A stretch of 19,090 bases of DNA, taken from assembly GCA_964431655.1 (NCBI GenBank), contig CAYSKJ010000052.1, forward strand, positions 1 to 19,090, given 5' to 3'. The DNA comes from CAYMEV01 sp964431655 [NCBI: uncultured bacterium] (GTDB lineage Bacteria; CAYMEV01). The translations under genes were made by a program, and so were the position numbers. How positions within the stretch are numbered: position 1 is the first letter of the stretch; each line of letters starts with the position of its first letter. Shown piece after piece: positions 6,422 to 14,122 of the stretch. The notes under the pieces are model-generated. The model searched no databases, was not told where the DNA came from, and saw nothing but the letters and a program-made list of their open reading frames with translations.

Positions 6422-7714
6422 ATGGAAAACCCTTATAAAAGAGCTTTAATATATGGAATCTTCGGCCATCCTATCCTTCAGTCAATAAGCCCTGAATTAT
6501 TTTGCACCTATTTTAAGAAGTACAGAATTGAGGCTAAATACCTTAGGATAGATGCAGTAAAGCCCGGGGAGATTATCTATTTTGCAAGGGAATTCATGAT
6601 GAAGGGCTTTAATATCACATCTCCGCTTAAGATAAGAATAATTCCCTTTCTGGATAAAATGGAGCATACTGCTTCAAAGATACAGGCTGTCAATCTGGTC
6701 AGGGTTGAGAAAGGAAGGTTTAAGGGCTATAATACAGATTATACGGGAGTTCTGAGAGCCATGGAGGGTATAAAATTAAAGGACAGACACATCCTCGTGC
6801 TGGGATCCGGGGGGGCCGGAAGGGCTGTTGGCTATGCCCTCTGGTCAGCAGGTGCCAGGGATGTGAAATTTTTATGCCGGGACAGAGAAAAGATTGCTGA
6901 ATACTGCAGAAAATTGGGTTTCAGAGTATATGGTTTTGATGAGCTGGAATATCGGCTGAAAGAGACTGATTTTGCAGTAAACTGCCTTCCAGCTGGTATT
7001 AACCTTATAAAAGAGGAAAATTTGAGAAAAGATATGATAATATTTGATGCAAACTATTGTATGTCAGAGCTGTCCGCTTCGGCCATAAGGAAAGGCTGCC
7101 GTGTCATTTCCGGGTATGACTGGCTGTTTTACCAGTTTGAAGAAGGGTTTGAACTGCTGACAGGCAGGAAAATACGGGAGGAAAGGCATGAATTTGACAA
7201 GGGCAGGCAGGAAAGCGCAAAACCCCTTGCCATGATTGGTTTTATGGGAACAGGAAAGACAGCTGCTGCAGGGATTATTGCCGAGAGGCTTGGGCTGGAG
7301 CCGGTGGATACAGACCGAGAAATAGAAAAAATATCCGGCATGCAGATAGAGGACATTTTCGAATCCATGGGAGAAGAAGGCTTCAGGGATATGGAGAAGC
7401 GTGTTCTGTCGGGTCTGGAGTTCAAACCCGGCAGGGTCTACAGCTTTGGCGGCGGGGCAGTCCAGAGCATTAAAAACATTGATAAAATCAGGACTTGCTG
7501 CAGGGTAGTACTGTTATGGTCTGATATAGAAACAGTTATTGCAAGGATTAAAAAAAGTCCAAGGCCCCTGGCAGAAGGCGATAATATTGAGCAAAGCCTA
7601 AAGGAGCTTCTTAGCAAGAGACTGGAGAGGTATATAGATACCGCGGATTTTATTATACTGAATGAAGGTGACCTCTCAGGTATTGCTGAAAGGATAATTA
7701 AAAATGCATATTAA
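6422..7714 (+). CDS. aroE-aroK: Bifunctional shikimate dehydrogenase-shikimate kinase fusion
   Basis: A 430-residue fusion that should reduce 3-dehydroshikimate with NADPH and then phosphorylate shikimate. The N-terminal AroE domain (about 1-258) has SxS at Ser21/Ser23, catalytic Lys70 in NITSPLK, catalytic Asp106 in YNTD, the dinucleotide loop GSGGAGRA at 128-135, and a late YQFEEGFELLTG segment. The usual HN after SxSP is replaced (SPELFC). The C-terminal AroK domain (about 266-430) has Walker A GFMGTGKT at 273-280, DTD for Mg/shikimate, FRDME, GGGAV, the lid RPLAEG, and a late KRLERY. All key residues of both enzymes are present, so both activities are expected. The linker (REERHEFDKGRQESA) is charged. 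The ATG at 6422 has an in-frame stop four codons upstream and no Shine-Dalgarno sequence. The aroA start lies inside its last codons, so translation is coupled. Confidence 0.93.
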   Translation: MENPYKRALIYGIFGHPILQSISPELFCTYFKKYRIEAKYLRIDAVKPGEIIYFAREFMMKGFNITSPLKIRIIPFLDKMEHTASKIQAVNLVRVEKGRFKGYNTDYTGVLRAMEGIKLKDRHILVLGSGGAGRAVGYALWSAGARDVKFLCRDREKIAEYCRKLGFRVYGFDELEYRLKETDFAVNCLPAGINLIKEENLRKDMIIFDANYCMSELSASAIRKGCRVISGYDWLFYQFEEGFELLTGRKIREERHEFDKGRQESAKPLAMIGFMGTGKTAAAGIIAERLGLEPVDTDREIEKISGMQIEDIFESMGEEGFRDMEKRVLSGLEFKPGRVYSFGGGAVQSIKNIDKIRTCCRVVLLWSDIETVIARIKKSPRPLAEGDNIEQSLKELLSKRLERYIDTADFIILNEGDLSGIAERIIKNAY

Positions 7715-8954
7715 ACCCGGGCATGTGCAGGGAAGAATTGCTGTCCCGGCTTCAAAGAGCCTGGTTCAGAGATACCTTGCCTTAAGCTGTCTGAGCCAGG
7801 ATAATACGGTTCTGGGAGATTTTTCAGGCTGTGATGACACAGATACTGCCCTGCAGATAATAAGGGATCTGGGCTGCAGCTTGGAGGAAAGGGATGATAC
7901 CATCTGCATAAGACCGGGTCAGAACAGGCATAATACTCTCCTTCAGTGCAATGAATCAGGTTTATGCATGAGGATGTTCGCCCCTGTTGTTTCACTTTTT
8001 GATGATTCTTATTCCCTTTACTCAAAGGGATCTCTCAGCACAAGGCCCATGCATTTTTTAAAGAAGCCCCTTATGGATATGGGTGCAAAGGTATTGACCA
8101 ATAACGGCTATCCCCCGGTGAGAATATGCGGTCCGGCCCAGGGCGGAGCAATAGAGGTGGACGCAGGCATTACCTCCCAGCTGCTGACGGGATTGCTGGT
8201 TTCTCTCCATCGCTGTCCCCGGGACTCTGAAATTACTGTAAGAAACCTTAAAAGCAGTCCTTATATTGACATGACCCTGGAAGTCCTGGAGGATTTCGGT
8301 GTTTCTGCAGAATACAGCAGGGATTATTCATACTTTTATATAAGGGGCAGTCAGGAATGCAGACCGGTCTTTAAGAGGAGAGATGTGGAAGGAGACTGGT
8401 CCTGCGCATCTTTTTTTCTTGTGGCGGGAGCCCTGGGTGGCAGGGTTGAAGTGGATAATATCAGGCCATGCTCCAGGCAGGCAGACAGGAAGATACTGGA
8501 TGTACTGAAAGAAGCCGGGGCTGTTGTTGAGGTGGCTGAGGGCAGAATTGCAGTTGAGAGCTCTGAATTAATGGGGTTTTCTTTTGATGCATCGGACTGT
8601 CCTGATCTTTTCCCTCCCCTTACAGCCCTTGCTGTCAACTGCAGTGGTATATCAAGGATATACGGAGCCAGCCGGCTGATTTACAAGGAGTCCAACCGGG
8701 TACGGTCGATAATGGAGGGATTTGCAAAGGCTGGGGCTGATATAGTTCATGAGGGAGATTATCTTGAAATAAGGGGAAAAGAGCTCCAGGGAGGGGTCTC
8801 CGGCTCATTCGGCGACCACAGGATAGCTATGGCCCTTGCTGTATCTGCATTAAGAAGCAGGGAGGGCATCAGGATAGAGGATTATGGTGTTGTATCAAAA
8901 TCATTTCCAGAATTTTTTAATATACTGGATTCTATTATCAAGGAGAAGCCATGA
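7704..8954 (+). CDS. aroA: 3-phosphoshikimate 1-carboxyvinyltransferase (EPSP synthase)
   Basis: Sixth step of the pathway: adds enolpyruvyl from PEP to shikimate-3-phosphate. 416 residues, normal length. Seen: PASKSLVQR with Lys18, Ser19 and Arg23 (substrate site), RPMHFLKKPL, GITSQLLTGLL (where SSQ is commoner), EGDWSCASFF, DCPDLFPPL with the catalytic Asp, YKESNRVRS with KES-x-R, FGDHRIAMALAV, and SKSFPEFF at the C-terminus. The usual NAGTAMR loop reads NESGLCMR (83-90), a variant I associate with Bacteroidetes-like enzymes. Because this loop is part of the PEP/glyphosate site, inhibitor sensitivity may differ from the E. coli enzyme. The ATG overlaps the last 11 bases of aroE-aroK and has AAAGGA upstream. 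The stop overlaps the aroC start in ATGA. Confidence 0.94.
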   Translation: MHIKPGHVQGRIAVPASKSLVQRYLALSCLSQDNTVLGDFSGCDDTDTALQIIRDLGCSLEERDDTICIRPGQNRHNTLLQCNESGLCMRMFAPVVSLFDDSYSLYSKGSLSTRPMHFLKKPLMDMGAKVLTNNGYPPVRICGPAQGGAIEVDAGITSQLLTGLLVSLHRCPRDSEITVRNLKSSPYIDMTLEVLEDFGVSAEYSRDYSYFYIRGSQECRPVFKRRDVEGDWSCASFFLVAGALGGRVEVDNIRPCSRQADRKILDVLKEAGAVVEVAEGRIAVESSELMGFSFDASDCPDLFPPLTALAVNCSGISRIYGASRLIYKESNRVRSIMEGFAKAGADIVHEGDYLEIRGKELQGGVSGSFGDHRIAMALAVSALRSREGIRIEDYGVVSKSFPEFFNILDSIIKEKP

Positions 8955-9934
8955 ATACAATGGGCAGGCTGTTCCGCCTGGAGATTTTCGGAGAGTCCCA
9001 TGGTGAATCGGTCGGTATCATAATAGACGGCTGTCCTCCGGGGATACCCCTGGCCGAGGAGGATTTTCACCGGGATATTGAGAGGAGAAAAGGGGGAGGG
9101 TCAGGTACTACATCAAGGGTTGAGGAGGATATACCGAGGGTGCATAGCGGTGTATACCGGGGTTTTACCACCGGATCGCCGATATTGATAAGCTTTCTGA
9201 ACAGGGATGCTGATTCCGGGCCTTATGAAAAACTTAAAGACATACCAAGGCCGGGGCATGGCGATTTTACCGCCAGGATGAAATACAGAGGCTTTAATGA
9301 CAGCAGGGGGGGCGGGCATCTTTCAGGAAGGATTACTGCAGGGCTTACTGCTGCAGGAGTGATTGCAAAAAAGATAATACAGCCGGCAAAAATAGAAGCA
9401 CGAATCCTTGAGATCGGCGGCCATAAGGATTACGGCAGTCTGCTGGAAAAAGCTGTAAACGAAGGAGACAGCCTTGGGGGAATAATAGAATGCATGGTCA
9501 AAGACCTGCCTGCAGGGCTGGGGGAACCCTTCTTTGATTCAGCAGAGTCGCTTCTAAGCCACATTATCTTTGCCATACCGGGAATAAAGGGGATAGAGTT
9601 CGGGGCGGGATTCCGATGTTCCATAATGAGGGGCAGTGATTTCAATGATCCTGTAATTGACATTGAGGGAAGGACATCATCCAATAACAGCGGGGGAATC
9701 AATGCCGGCATAACCAGCGGCAATCCCGTTGTATTCAGGGTAGCCGTACGCCCCACGCCAAGCATATACAAAGTTCAGGATACCGTGAATTTCAGGACTG
9801 GAAAGACTGAAAAACTGCAGCTGAAGGGAAGGCATGATGCATGTTTCTGCCTGCGCCTTCCCGTAGTCGTAGAGTCAGCAGCCGCAGCTGTTTTAGCTGA
9901 CCTTTTCCTGATAAACAGATTATACCGGGATTAA
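8951..9934 (+). CDS. aroC: Chorismate synthase
   Basis: Last common step: reduced-FMN-dependent conversion of EPSP to chorismate. The 327 residues are somewhat shorter than the usual 350-390. Seen: GESHG at 14-18 with catalytic His17, RPGHGDF with His103, the RGGG motif at 119-122, GLGEP, KGIEFGAGF, NNSGGINAGITSGNP, RPTPSI and GRHDACFCLRLPVVVESAAA near the end. The common RGGGRSSAR signature reads RGGGHLSGR (119-127) and the early RxPGQ reads RKGGGSG. I recall similar HxSGR forms in some clostridia, so this is a lineage variant rather than decay. Start at 8951: AAGGAG lies 5 bases upstream, and ATGA overlaps the aroA stop. Its TAA and the TAA of the convergent ferredoxin-like gene share the palindrome TTAA at 9931-9934. 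Confidence 0.93.
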   Translation: MNTMGRLFRLEIFGESHGESVGIIIDGCPPGIPLAEEDFHRDIERRKGGGSGTTSRVEEDIPRVHSGVYRGFTTGSPILISFLNRDADSGPYEKLKDIPRPGHGDFTARMKYRGFNDSRGGGHLSGRITAGLTAAGVIAKKIIQPAKIEARILEIGGHKDYGSLLEKAVNEGDSLGGIIECMVKDLPAGLGEPFFDSAESLLSHIIFAIPGIKGIEFGAGFRCSIMRGSDFNDPVIDIEGRTSSNNSGGINAGITSGNPVVFRVAVRPTPSIYKVQDTVNFRTGKTEKLQLKGRHDACFCLRLPVVVESAAAAVLADLFLINRLYRD

Positions 9935-10761
9935 AGCCATTCTTCCTTGAGCTTTTCTCCCTTTATCCCTATAACTATAAGTTTCAGGGGAATCCTGCGT
10001 CCGGCTTCTTCCAGCGCCTGTCTTGCCAGGGACAGCAGGCCCCTGCAGCATGGAACCTCCATTATGATTACAGTCAAAGTGTTGATTTTTGCCTCATCAA
10101 TAAGGGATATTAGCTTGTTCTTATATACATCAGTGCCGGAATCCAGTTTCGGGCATGCTATCATAAGGCTTCTGCCCTTTAAGAAGTCCCTGTGGAAACT
10201 GCCGTAGGAATAGGCACAGCAGTCGGCTGAGAGGACAATATCAGCATTACGGAAATTCTGTGCCTGGGGCTGGATGAGGTGCAGTTGAACCGGCCAGTGG
10301 GTCAGGGCTGAAGCACTGTCTGCCGGAAGCAGGTCACTGTTGAAACTTTCCGGTTTCATTCCCGGGCATCCAGAAAAAGAGAGGCCAGGTTCAGCCTGGT
10401 TTCGGTACGGTATGGGGATAGGAATATTGCTTTTTTCCAGGTAATCCAGGGCTGTTTCTAAATATGCTGTTTGATTGTGGTCCCTCAGGTGTTTCAAGTG
10501 CGCTTCAATTACAGCAGGACCGCCTTTTACAATCCTGCCCATGACCAGCGCTTCATCATAGGGCATGGCTTCCCTTTCCTCAACGGATATTGCATCCTGG
10601 GGGCAATCGCCTATGCAGGCTCCCAGGCCGTCACAGAAAAGATCACTGACAAGCCTTGCTTTACCGTCTATTACCTGGATTGCCCCTTCAGGGCAGGAAG
10701 GTATGCATTCACCGCATCCATTGCATTTTTTCTCATCTATATTTATTATCTTCCTCTTCAT
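9931..10761 (-). CDS. Ferredoxin-like iron-sulfur protein linked to hcp
   Basis: A 276-residue cytoplasmic electron-transfer-type protein. The first cluster motif is complete: Cys13, 16, 19 and 23 (CNGCGECIPSCP). The second reads CDGLGACIGDCP with Cys43, 49 and 53, the second cysteine being Leu46, so it could hold a [3Fe-4S] cluster or a [4Fe-4S] with another ligand. The roughly 200-residue C-terminal region carries more conserved-looking cysteines: Cys132 (SGCPGM), Cys181-182 (SADCCAYSYGSFH), Cys203 (ACPKLD) and Cys238-239 (EVPCCRGLL), perhaps a further metal or redox site. AAGGAG lies 7 bases before the ATG. It is the last gene of the marR-hcp unit; proteins of this kind often sit beside hcp and could supply electrons to it. 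That partnership is inference. No separate Hcr-type flavin reductase is visible. Confidence 0.85.
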   Translation of the reverse strand: MKRKIINIDEKKCNGCGECIPSCPEGAIQVIDGKARLVSDLFCDGLGACIGDCPQDAISVEEREAMPYDEALVMGRIVKGGPAVIEAHLKHLRDHNQTAYLETALDYLEKSNIPIPIPYRNQAEPGLSFSGCPGMKPESFNSDLLPADSASALTHWPVQLHLIQPQAQNFRNADIVLSADCCAYSYGSFHRDFLKGRSLMIACPKLDSGTDVYKNKLISLIDEAKINTLTVIIMEVPCCRGLLSLARQALEEAGRRIPLKLIVIGIKGEKLKEEWL

Positions 10762-10784
10762 GTATATCTCCTTAATATAGGGCA

Positions 10785-10803
10785 GAGGGGGCAGTGCCCC
10801 CTC
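10785..10803. repeat. Perfect inverted repeat (hairpin) between hcp and the ferredoxin-like gene
   Basis: GAGGGGGC (10785-10792), loop AGT, GCCCCCTC (10796-10803): an 8-bp G+C stem with a 3-base loop. In the minus-strand transcript it forms 8 bases after the hcp stop and 23 bases before the next start codon. No U-run follows it in that direction, so it is more likely an RNA stability/processing or partial-termination element than a full intrinsic terminator. In the plus direction a short T-run follows after 5 bases. Confidence 0.65.
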
Positions 10804-10811
10804 AGGAATTT

Positions 10812-12473
10812 TTATCCAAGTATATCTTTCAGGTCCTTTTCAGGTGTGGTAATGGGAGCAATATTGAAGGTTTCCACGAGAAAATTAAGGATATTGGGGG
10901 AAACAAAAGCAGGCAGGGTCGGGCCGAGCTTAATGTTCTTCATGCCTAAATGCAGAAGGCTAAGGAGTATTACCACGGCTTTCTGCTCATACCAGGAAAG
11001 AATAAGGGAGAGGGGCAGGTCATTGAGGGGAAGATTGAATGCGCCGGAAAGTGCTCCCGCTACAGTAATTGCAGAATATGCATCATTGCACTGACCCATG
11101 TCAATCAGTCTCGGTATGCCCTCTATGGTCCCGAAATCAATCTTGTTGAAGCGGTATTTACCGCAGGCAAGGGTGAGGATTATGCAGTCTTCGGGTATCA
11201 TGCGGGTAATATCCGTATAGTAGTTTCTTCCTGGCTTGGCACCGTCGCATCCGCCTACCAGGAATATATGCCTGATCTTTTTGGATTTTATAAGATCAAT
11301 AAGCTTATCAGCAACACTCATAACCGCATTGTGGCCGAAACCGACTGTTATCTCCGTCTCCGGTTTATTTTCAGTGAACCCTCCTTGCTCCAGAGCTATT
11401 TTAACCAGTTCTGAAAAATCTTTCTGTCTGCCGGGAGTTCTGTCGGGTATATGCTTGACTCCCTCATAAGCCACCAGCCCAGTAGTAAATATTCTGTCAT
11501 TATAACTTGATTTGGGTTTTTGTATGCAGTTGGTGGTCATGAGTATAGGACCTGCAAATTCATCGAATTCTTTCCTCTGGTTCTGCCAGGCAGAGCCGTA
11601 ATTTCCTGCAAGGTGGCTGTATTTATTGAGACCGGGGTAGCCATGGGCGGGAAGCATTTCACCGTGGGTATATACATTGATTCCCTTGCCTTCGGTCTGT
11701 ATTAGAAGCTCTTCCAGGTCAATAAGGTCATGTCCTGATACAAGGATGGCAGGGCCTTTCTTTACTCCAGTGCTAACCCTGGTGGGCACCGGATGCCCGA
11801 ATCTGCCTGTATGAGCGCTGTCCAGAAGTTCCATGCATTTTAGGTTCATCTCACCGGTCTTTAAAGTCAGGGACAAGAGCTCATCCTTGGATATGCCGGG
11901 TTCTGCAAGGGCAGAAAGGGCTTCATGGAAAAAGGCTCCAAGGTTTTCATCATAAGCTCCCAGAAGGTATGCATGGTCTGCATAGGCGGCCATACCCTTA
12001 AGCCCGTAGGTAATTATCTCTTTAAGGCTGTTTATGTCGGCATCAAGCCCCGGTTCAATAATCCCTGCCGATTCTCCCTTCTTTAACAGGGCATCATAAT
12101 CGGTTTCCGGCTTCCAGCTGGCATAACCGGATGCAGGTACCGGAGGGATTTTACCGTATTTATTTCTGTATGCTTCTTCATAAAGTCCCCTTATCCTTTG
12201 CTTGTATTCATAGGTCTGGTTTACAAGCTTTAAGATTACTTTCTCATCAAAATTGACATTTGTAATGGTGGTGAACAGTCCCTTGAATAAAAAGCAGTCG
12301 GTATCCCTGTCAGAAACACCAAGTTCCGTTGCCTTCCTGCCGTATACGGCTATACCCTTGAGGCCGTAAAGGAGCAAATCCTGAAGAATACCCGCCTCAT
12401 TGCTTTTTCCGCAGACACCTGTACTGGTGCACGCTTTGCCCTGAAGTGTCTGTTCGCATTGATTACAAAACAT
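10812..12473 (-). CDS. hcp: Hybrid cluster protein (hydroxylamine/NO reductase)
   Basis: Cytoplasmic iron-sulfur-oxygen protein that reduces hydroxylamine in vitro and is now linked to nitric oxide detoxification and S-nitrosylation. 553 residues, full length. N-terminal cluster cysteines are Cys3, Cys6, Cys15 and Cys21 (C-x2-C-x8-C-x5-C), the compact spacing typical of strict anaerobes, which carry [4Fe-4S] here. Hybrid-cluster ligand regions are all present: SGHDLIDLEELL (His/Glu), TTNCIQKP, LVGGCDGAKPGRNYY, LACGKYRFNK, MGQCNDAYSA and LSWYEQKAV (Glu). The C-terminal KLGPTLPAFVSP segment is also typical. GGGAGG lies upstream of the ATG. It follows the MarR-type gene by 23 bases and precedes the ferredoxin-like gene, so the three are probably one operon for nitrosative or redox stress. 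Confidence 0.96.
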   Translation of the reverse strand: MFCNQCEQTLQGKACTSTGVCGKSNEAGILQDLLLYGLKGIAVYGRKATELGVSDRDTDCFLFKGLFTTITNVNFDEKVILKLVNQTYEYKQRIRGLYEEAYRNKYGKIPPVPASGYASWKPETDYDALLKKGESAGIIEPGLDADINSLKEIITYGLKGMAAYADHAYLLGAYDENLGAFFHEALSALAEPGISKDELLSLTLKTGEMNLKCMELLDSAHTGRFGHPVPTRVSTGVKKGPAILVSGHDLIDLEELLIQTEGKGINVYTHGEMLPAHGYPGLNKYSHLAGNYGSAWQNQRKEFDEFAGPILMTTNCIQKPKSSYNDRIFTTGLVAYEGVKHIPDRTPGRQKDFSELVKIALEQGGFTENKPETEITVGFGHNAVMSVADKLIDLIKSKKIRHIFLVGGCDGAKPGRNYYTDITRMIPEDCIILTLACGKYRFNKIDFGTIEGIPRLIDMGQCNDAYSAITVAGALSGAFNLPLNDLPLSLILSWYEQKAVVILLSLLHLGMKNIKLGPTLPAFVSPNILNFLVETFNIAPITTPEKDLKDILG

Positions 12474-12496
12474 AAATATACCTCCCGTTTTTTAAT

Positions 12497-13087
12497 CTAT
12501 ATTTTATGGTTAAAATGCCTGCAATTAAATTTAATGCCATCATCCCGCATATGTATGCCTGCATAAGTACAGAAGTGAGGCCTGTCGGATGATTTATCGC
12601 TGTTGGGTACGAAATTCCTGCAGTTTATGCAGAGTTTTGCTGTCTGTATAAATCCATGCTCATAGAAAAGCCTGATTATGTCTGTGAGAAATGAGAGAAC
12701 TGTCTTTCTGTTATCAGCAGGAATCTTTTCCAGTTCCTTCATGAGCAGGGGTGAGTAGTAGTTTAAACTGCTTACCCTCTCAATGCCCATGCTGGTACTG
12801 AAAAGATAGAAATACCTTTTGTCATCCCTTGATTTTTCTTTGCCGACAAGGTTTTTTGCCTGCAGGGCTTTTATTGATTCGCTGACCGTACTCTTTTTCA
12901 GATCAAATTCTGCTGACATCCTGCTTACAGTGCATAATTCTCTGGGCGAACGCTGGATATAATCCATAAACTGCAGCTGGAGAGGGCTGATTCCCTCCTT
13001 TTTTGCCATTTCCCACAATAGTGCCCTGAATACCTGGGTTATCTTTTCAAGGCCCGTTAATATGTTTATATTTATATCATCTTGCAT
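12497..13087 (-). CDS. MarR-type regulator with C-terminal four-cysteine tail
   Basis: 196 residues. The first ~145 form a MarR-like winged helix: QLQFMDYIQRSPRELCTVSRMSAEFDLKKSTVSESIKALQAKNLVGKEKSRDDKRYFY (about 36-94), including the wing DDKRYF. The last ~45 residues hold Cys153-x2-Cys156-x16-Cys173-x15-Cys189, with nearby His171, 179, 191 and 194. The motif set (CINCRNF, HFC, FNCRHF) resembles the Cys-rich tails of some MarR-family proteins and could bind Zn or an Fe-S cluster. As first gene of a unit with hcp and the ferredoxin-like protein, it is a good candidate for their regulator, with the cysteine tail as sensor of NO, oxygen or iron; this is inference. AGGAG lies 11 bases before the ATG. 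A TTGACA-based promoter is visible upstream. Confidence 0.85.
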   Translation of the reverse strand: MQDDININILTGLEKITQVFRALLWEMAKKEGISPLQLQFMDYIQRSPRELCTVSRMSAEFDLKKSTVSESIKALQAKNLVGKEKSRDDKRYFYLFSTSMGIERVSSLNYYSPLLMKELEKIPADNRKTVLSFLTDIIRLFYEHGFIQTAKLCINCRNFVPNSDKSSDRPHFCTYAGIHMRDDGIKFNCRHFNHKI

Positions 13088-13110
13088 AATGGTTCGGACT
13101 CCTAATTATT

Positions 13111-13140
13111 AATATATATATAATGGTTATAAAATGTCAA
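13111..13140 (-). promoter_or_regulatory. Promoter of the marR-hcp-ferredoxin unit
   Basis: Minus-strand TTGACA (TGTCAA at 13135-13140) is followed by TATATA (13113-13118, 16-base spacer) or TATATT (13111-13116, 18-base spacer). TAATGGTT occurs at 13121-13128, inside the spacer, and again at 13087-13094, at the start codon; these direct repeats could be operator sites. A plus-strand TATAAT at 13119-13124 overlaps and may serve the divergent gene, but no good -35 accompanies it. Confidence 0.5.
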
Positions 13141-13192
13141 ATAAAAAATTAAAATTTATTGACTTTTTTCTAATTGAAAGGAATATAGGGCT

Positions 13193-14050
13193 ATGTCTGA
13201 TAATAATAACAGTAAGGAATACAGGTCTTTTTCCCGCTATCTTAACAAAGACCTGATAATTATTAATCCCAGGATCTCCTCCAAGAAAGAGCTCTTTGAA
13301 AAGATGGTCAATCACCTCTACAATCTTGATATAATTATAAACAGGGATGATTTCCATGATGCCCTTCAGAAGAGAGAAGATATGGCAAATACAGAACTGA
13401 TGCCGGGCATTGCTCTCCCTCATGCATGCAGTGACAGTGTAGCCAGGGTATTTGTCAGCATAGTTATCATGAGAGAAGGCCTTGATTATGGCAGTCCCGA
13501 TATGGGACCTGCAAAAATTATGCTCTTTTTCGGTTCTTCCGACAAACAGAACAAGGAGTATCTCAAACTTCTGGCCAAAGCATCCAGACTGCTTCAGATT
13601 GACGACTTCTGCAAAAAACTAATCGATGCATCAAAACCTGAAGAGGTTATGGCAATTATCAGGGAATATGACAAGGATATCGAAGAGTCAAAGGGGGAAA
13701 GCCCCTATCTTGCCATTATCTCTCTGTTTAATACTGCTGATGTGTCAAATCTTCTTACAGGCATTGTTGAGCTTGGAATTACCAATGGAACCATAATTGA
13801 GGGGACCTCCATTGCAAAGAAGATTGCCTATGATATGCCGATTTTTGCAGGGCTGAGCTATATGAGGTTCGGCAAGAACAAGGAATCCAGCGTCATAATG
13901 TGCAATATCTCCTCCAAAGGCAAGGTTGAAAGGCTTATAGAGATTCTCAGACATTACGATATTGATTTTTCAAAACCGGGAACCGGCAATATTCAATTGA
14001 TAAAAGTAGATGAAATAATCGGGAATATTGACCAGGATATTGAACTTTAG
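13193..14050 (+). CDS. PTS EIIA (PtsN-type) domain fused to a PII-like domain
   Basis: 285 residues in two parts. Residues about 15-160 form a fructose/nitrogen-type PTS EIIA domain, with ALQKRE-x5-T then PGIALPHA, where His77 is the expected phosphorylation site. Residues about 170-285 match a PII-like ferredoxin-fold family: YLAIISLFNTADVSNLLTGIVELGITNGTIIEG, then the block ending IAYDMPIFAGL (211-221) and KPGTGN (261-266), as in stand-alone proteins with DIPIFAGL and PGTGI. No EIIB/EIIC domain or sugar gene is near, so a regulatory role is likelier than sugar uptake. The next gene, 72 bases on, is a CPA2 antiporter, and EIIA(Ntr) is known to control K+ transport in E. coli, so control of the antiporter by phosphorylation and by a nucleotide bound to the PII-like part is a reasonable hypothesis. 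AAAGG lies upstream of the ATG. Confidence 0.85.
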   Translation: MSDNNNSKEYRSFSRYLNKDLIIINPRISSKKELFEKMVNHLYNLDIIINRDDFHDALQKREDMANTELMPGIALPHACSDSVARVFVSIVIMREGLDYGSPDMGPAKIMLFFGSSDKQNKEYLKLLAKASRLLQIDDFCKKLIDASKPEEVMAIIREYDKDIEESKGESPYLAIISLFNTADVSNLLTGIVELGITNGTIIEGTSIAKKIAYDMPIFAGLSYMRFGKNKESSVIMCNISSKGKVERLIEILRHYDIDFSKPGTGNIQLIKVDEIIGNIDQDIEL

Positions 14051-14122
14051 GCAGATAAATCAAACTTATGCCTTCTGGCGGTTTTATTCTACCCTAAATA
14101 TTGACAGTACAGGATATTGATT

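Noticed and set aside
10471-11094. Plus-strand open frame of 207 codons across the ferredoxin-like and hcp genes
   Set aside because: Antisense to two well-recognised genes and crosses their intergenic hairpin; no sign of a real protein.
13159-13187. TTGACT at 13159 as promoter of the EIIA-PII gene
   Set aside because: A -10 at the right distance would put the transcript start at or beyond the ATG at 13193, although a ribosome site (AAAGG) upstream of the ATG implies a leader.
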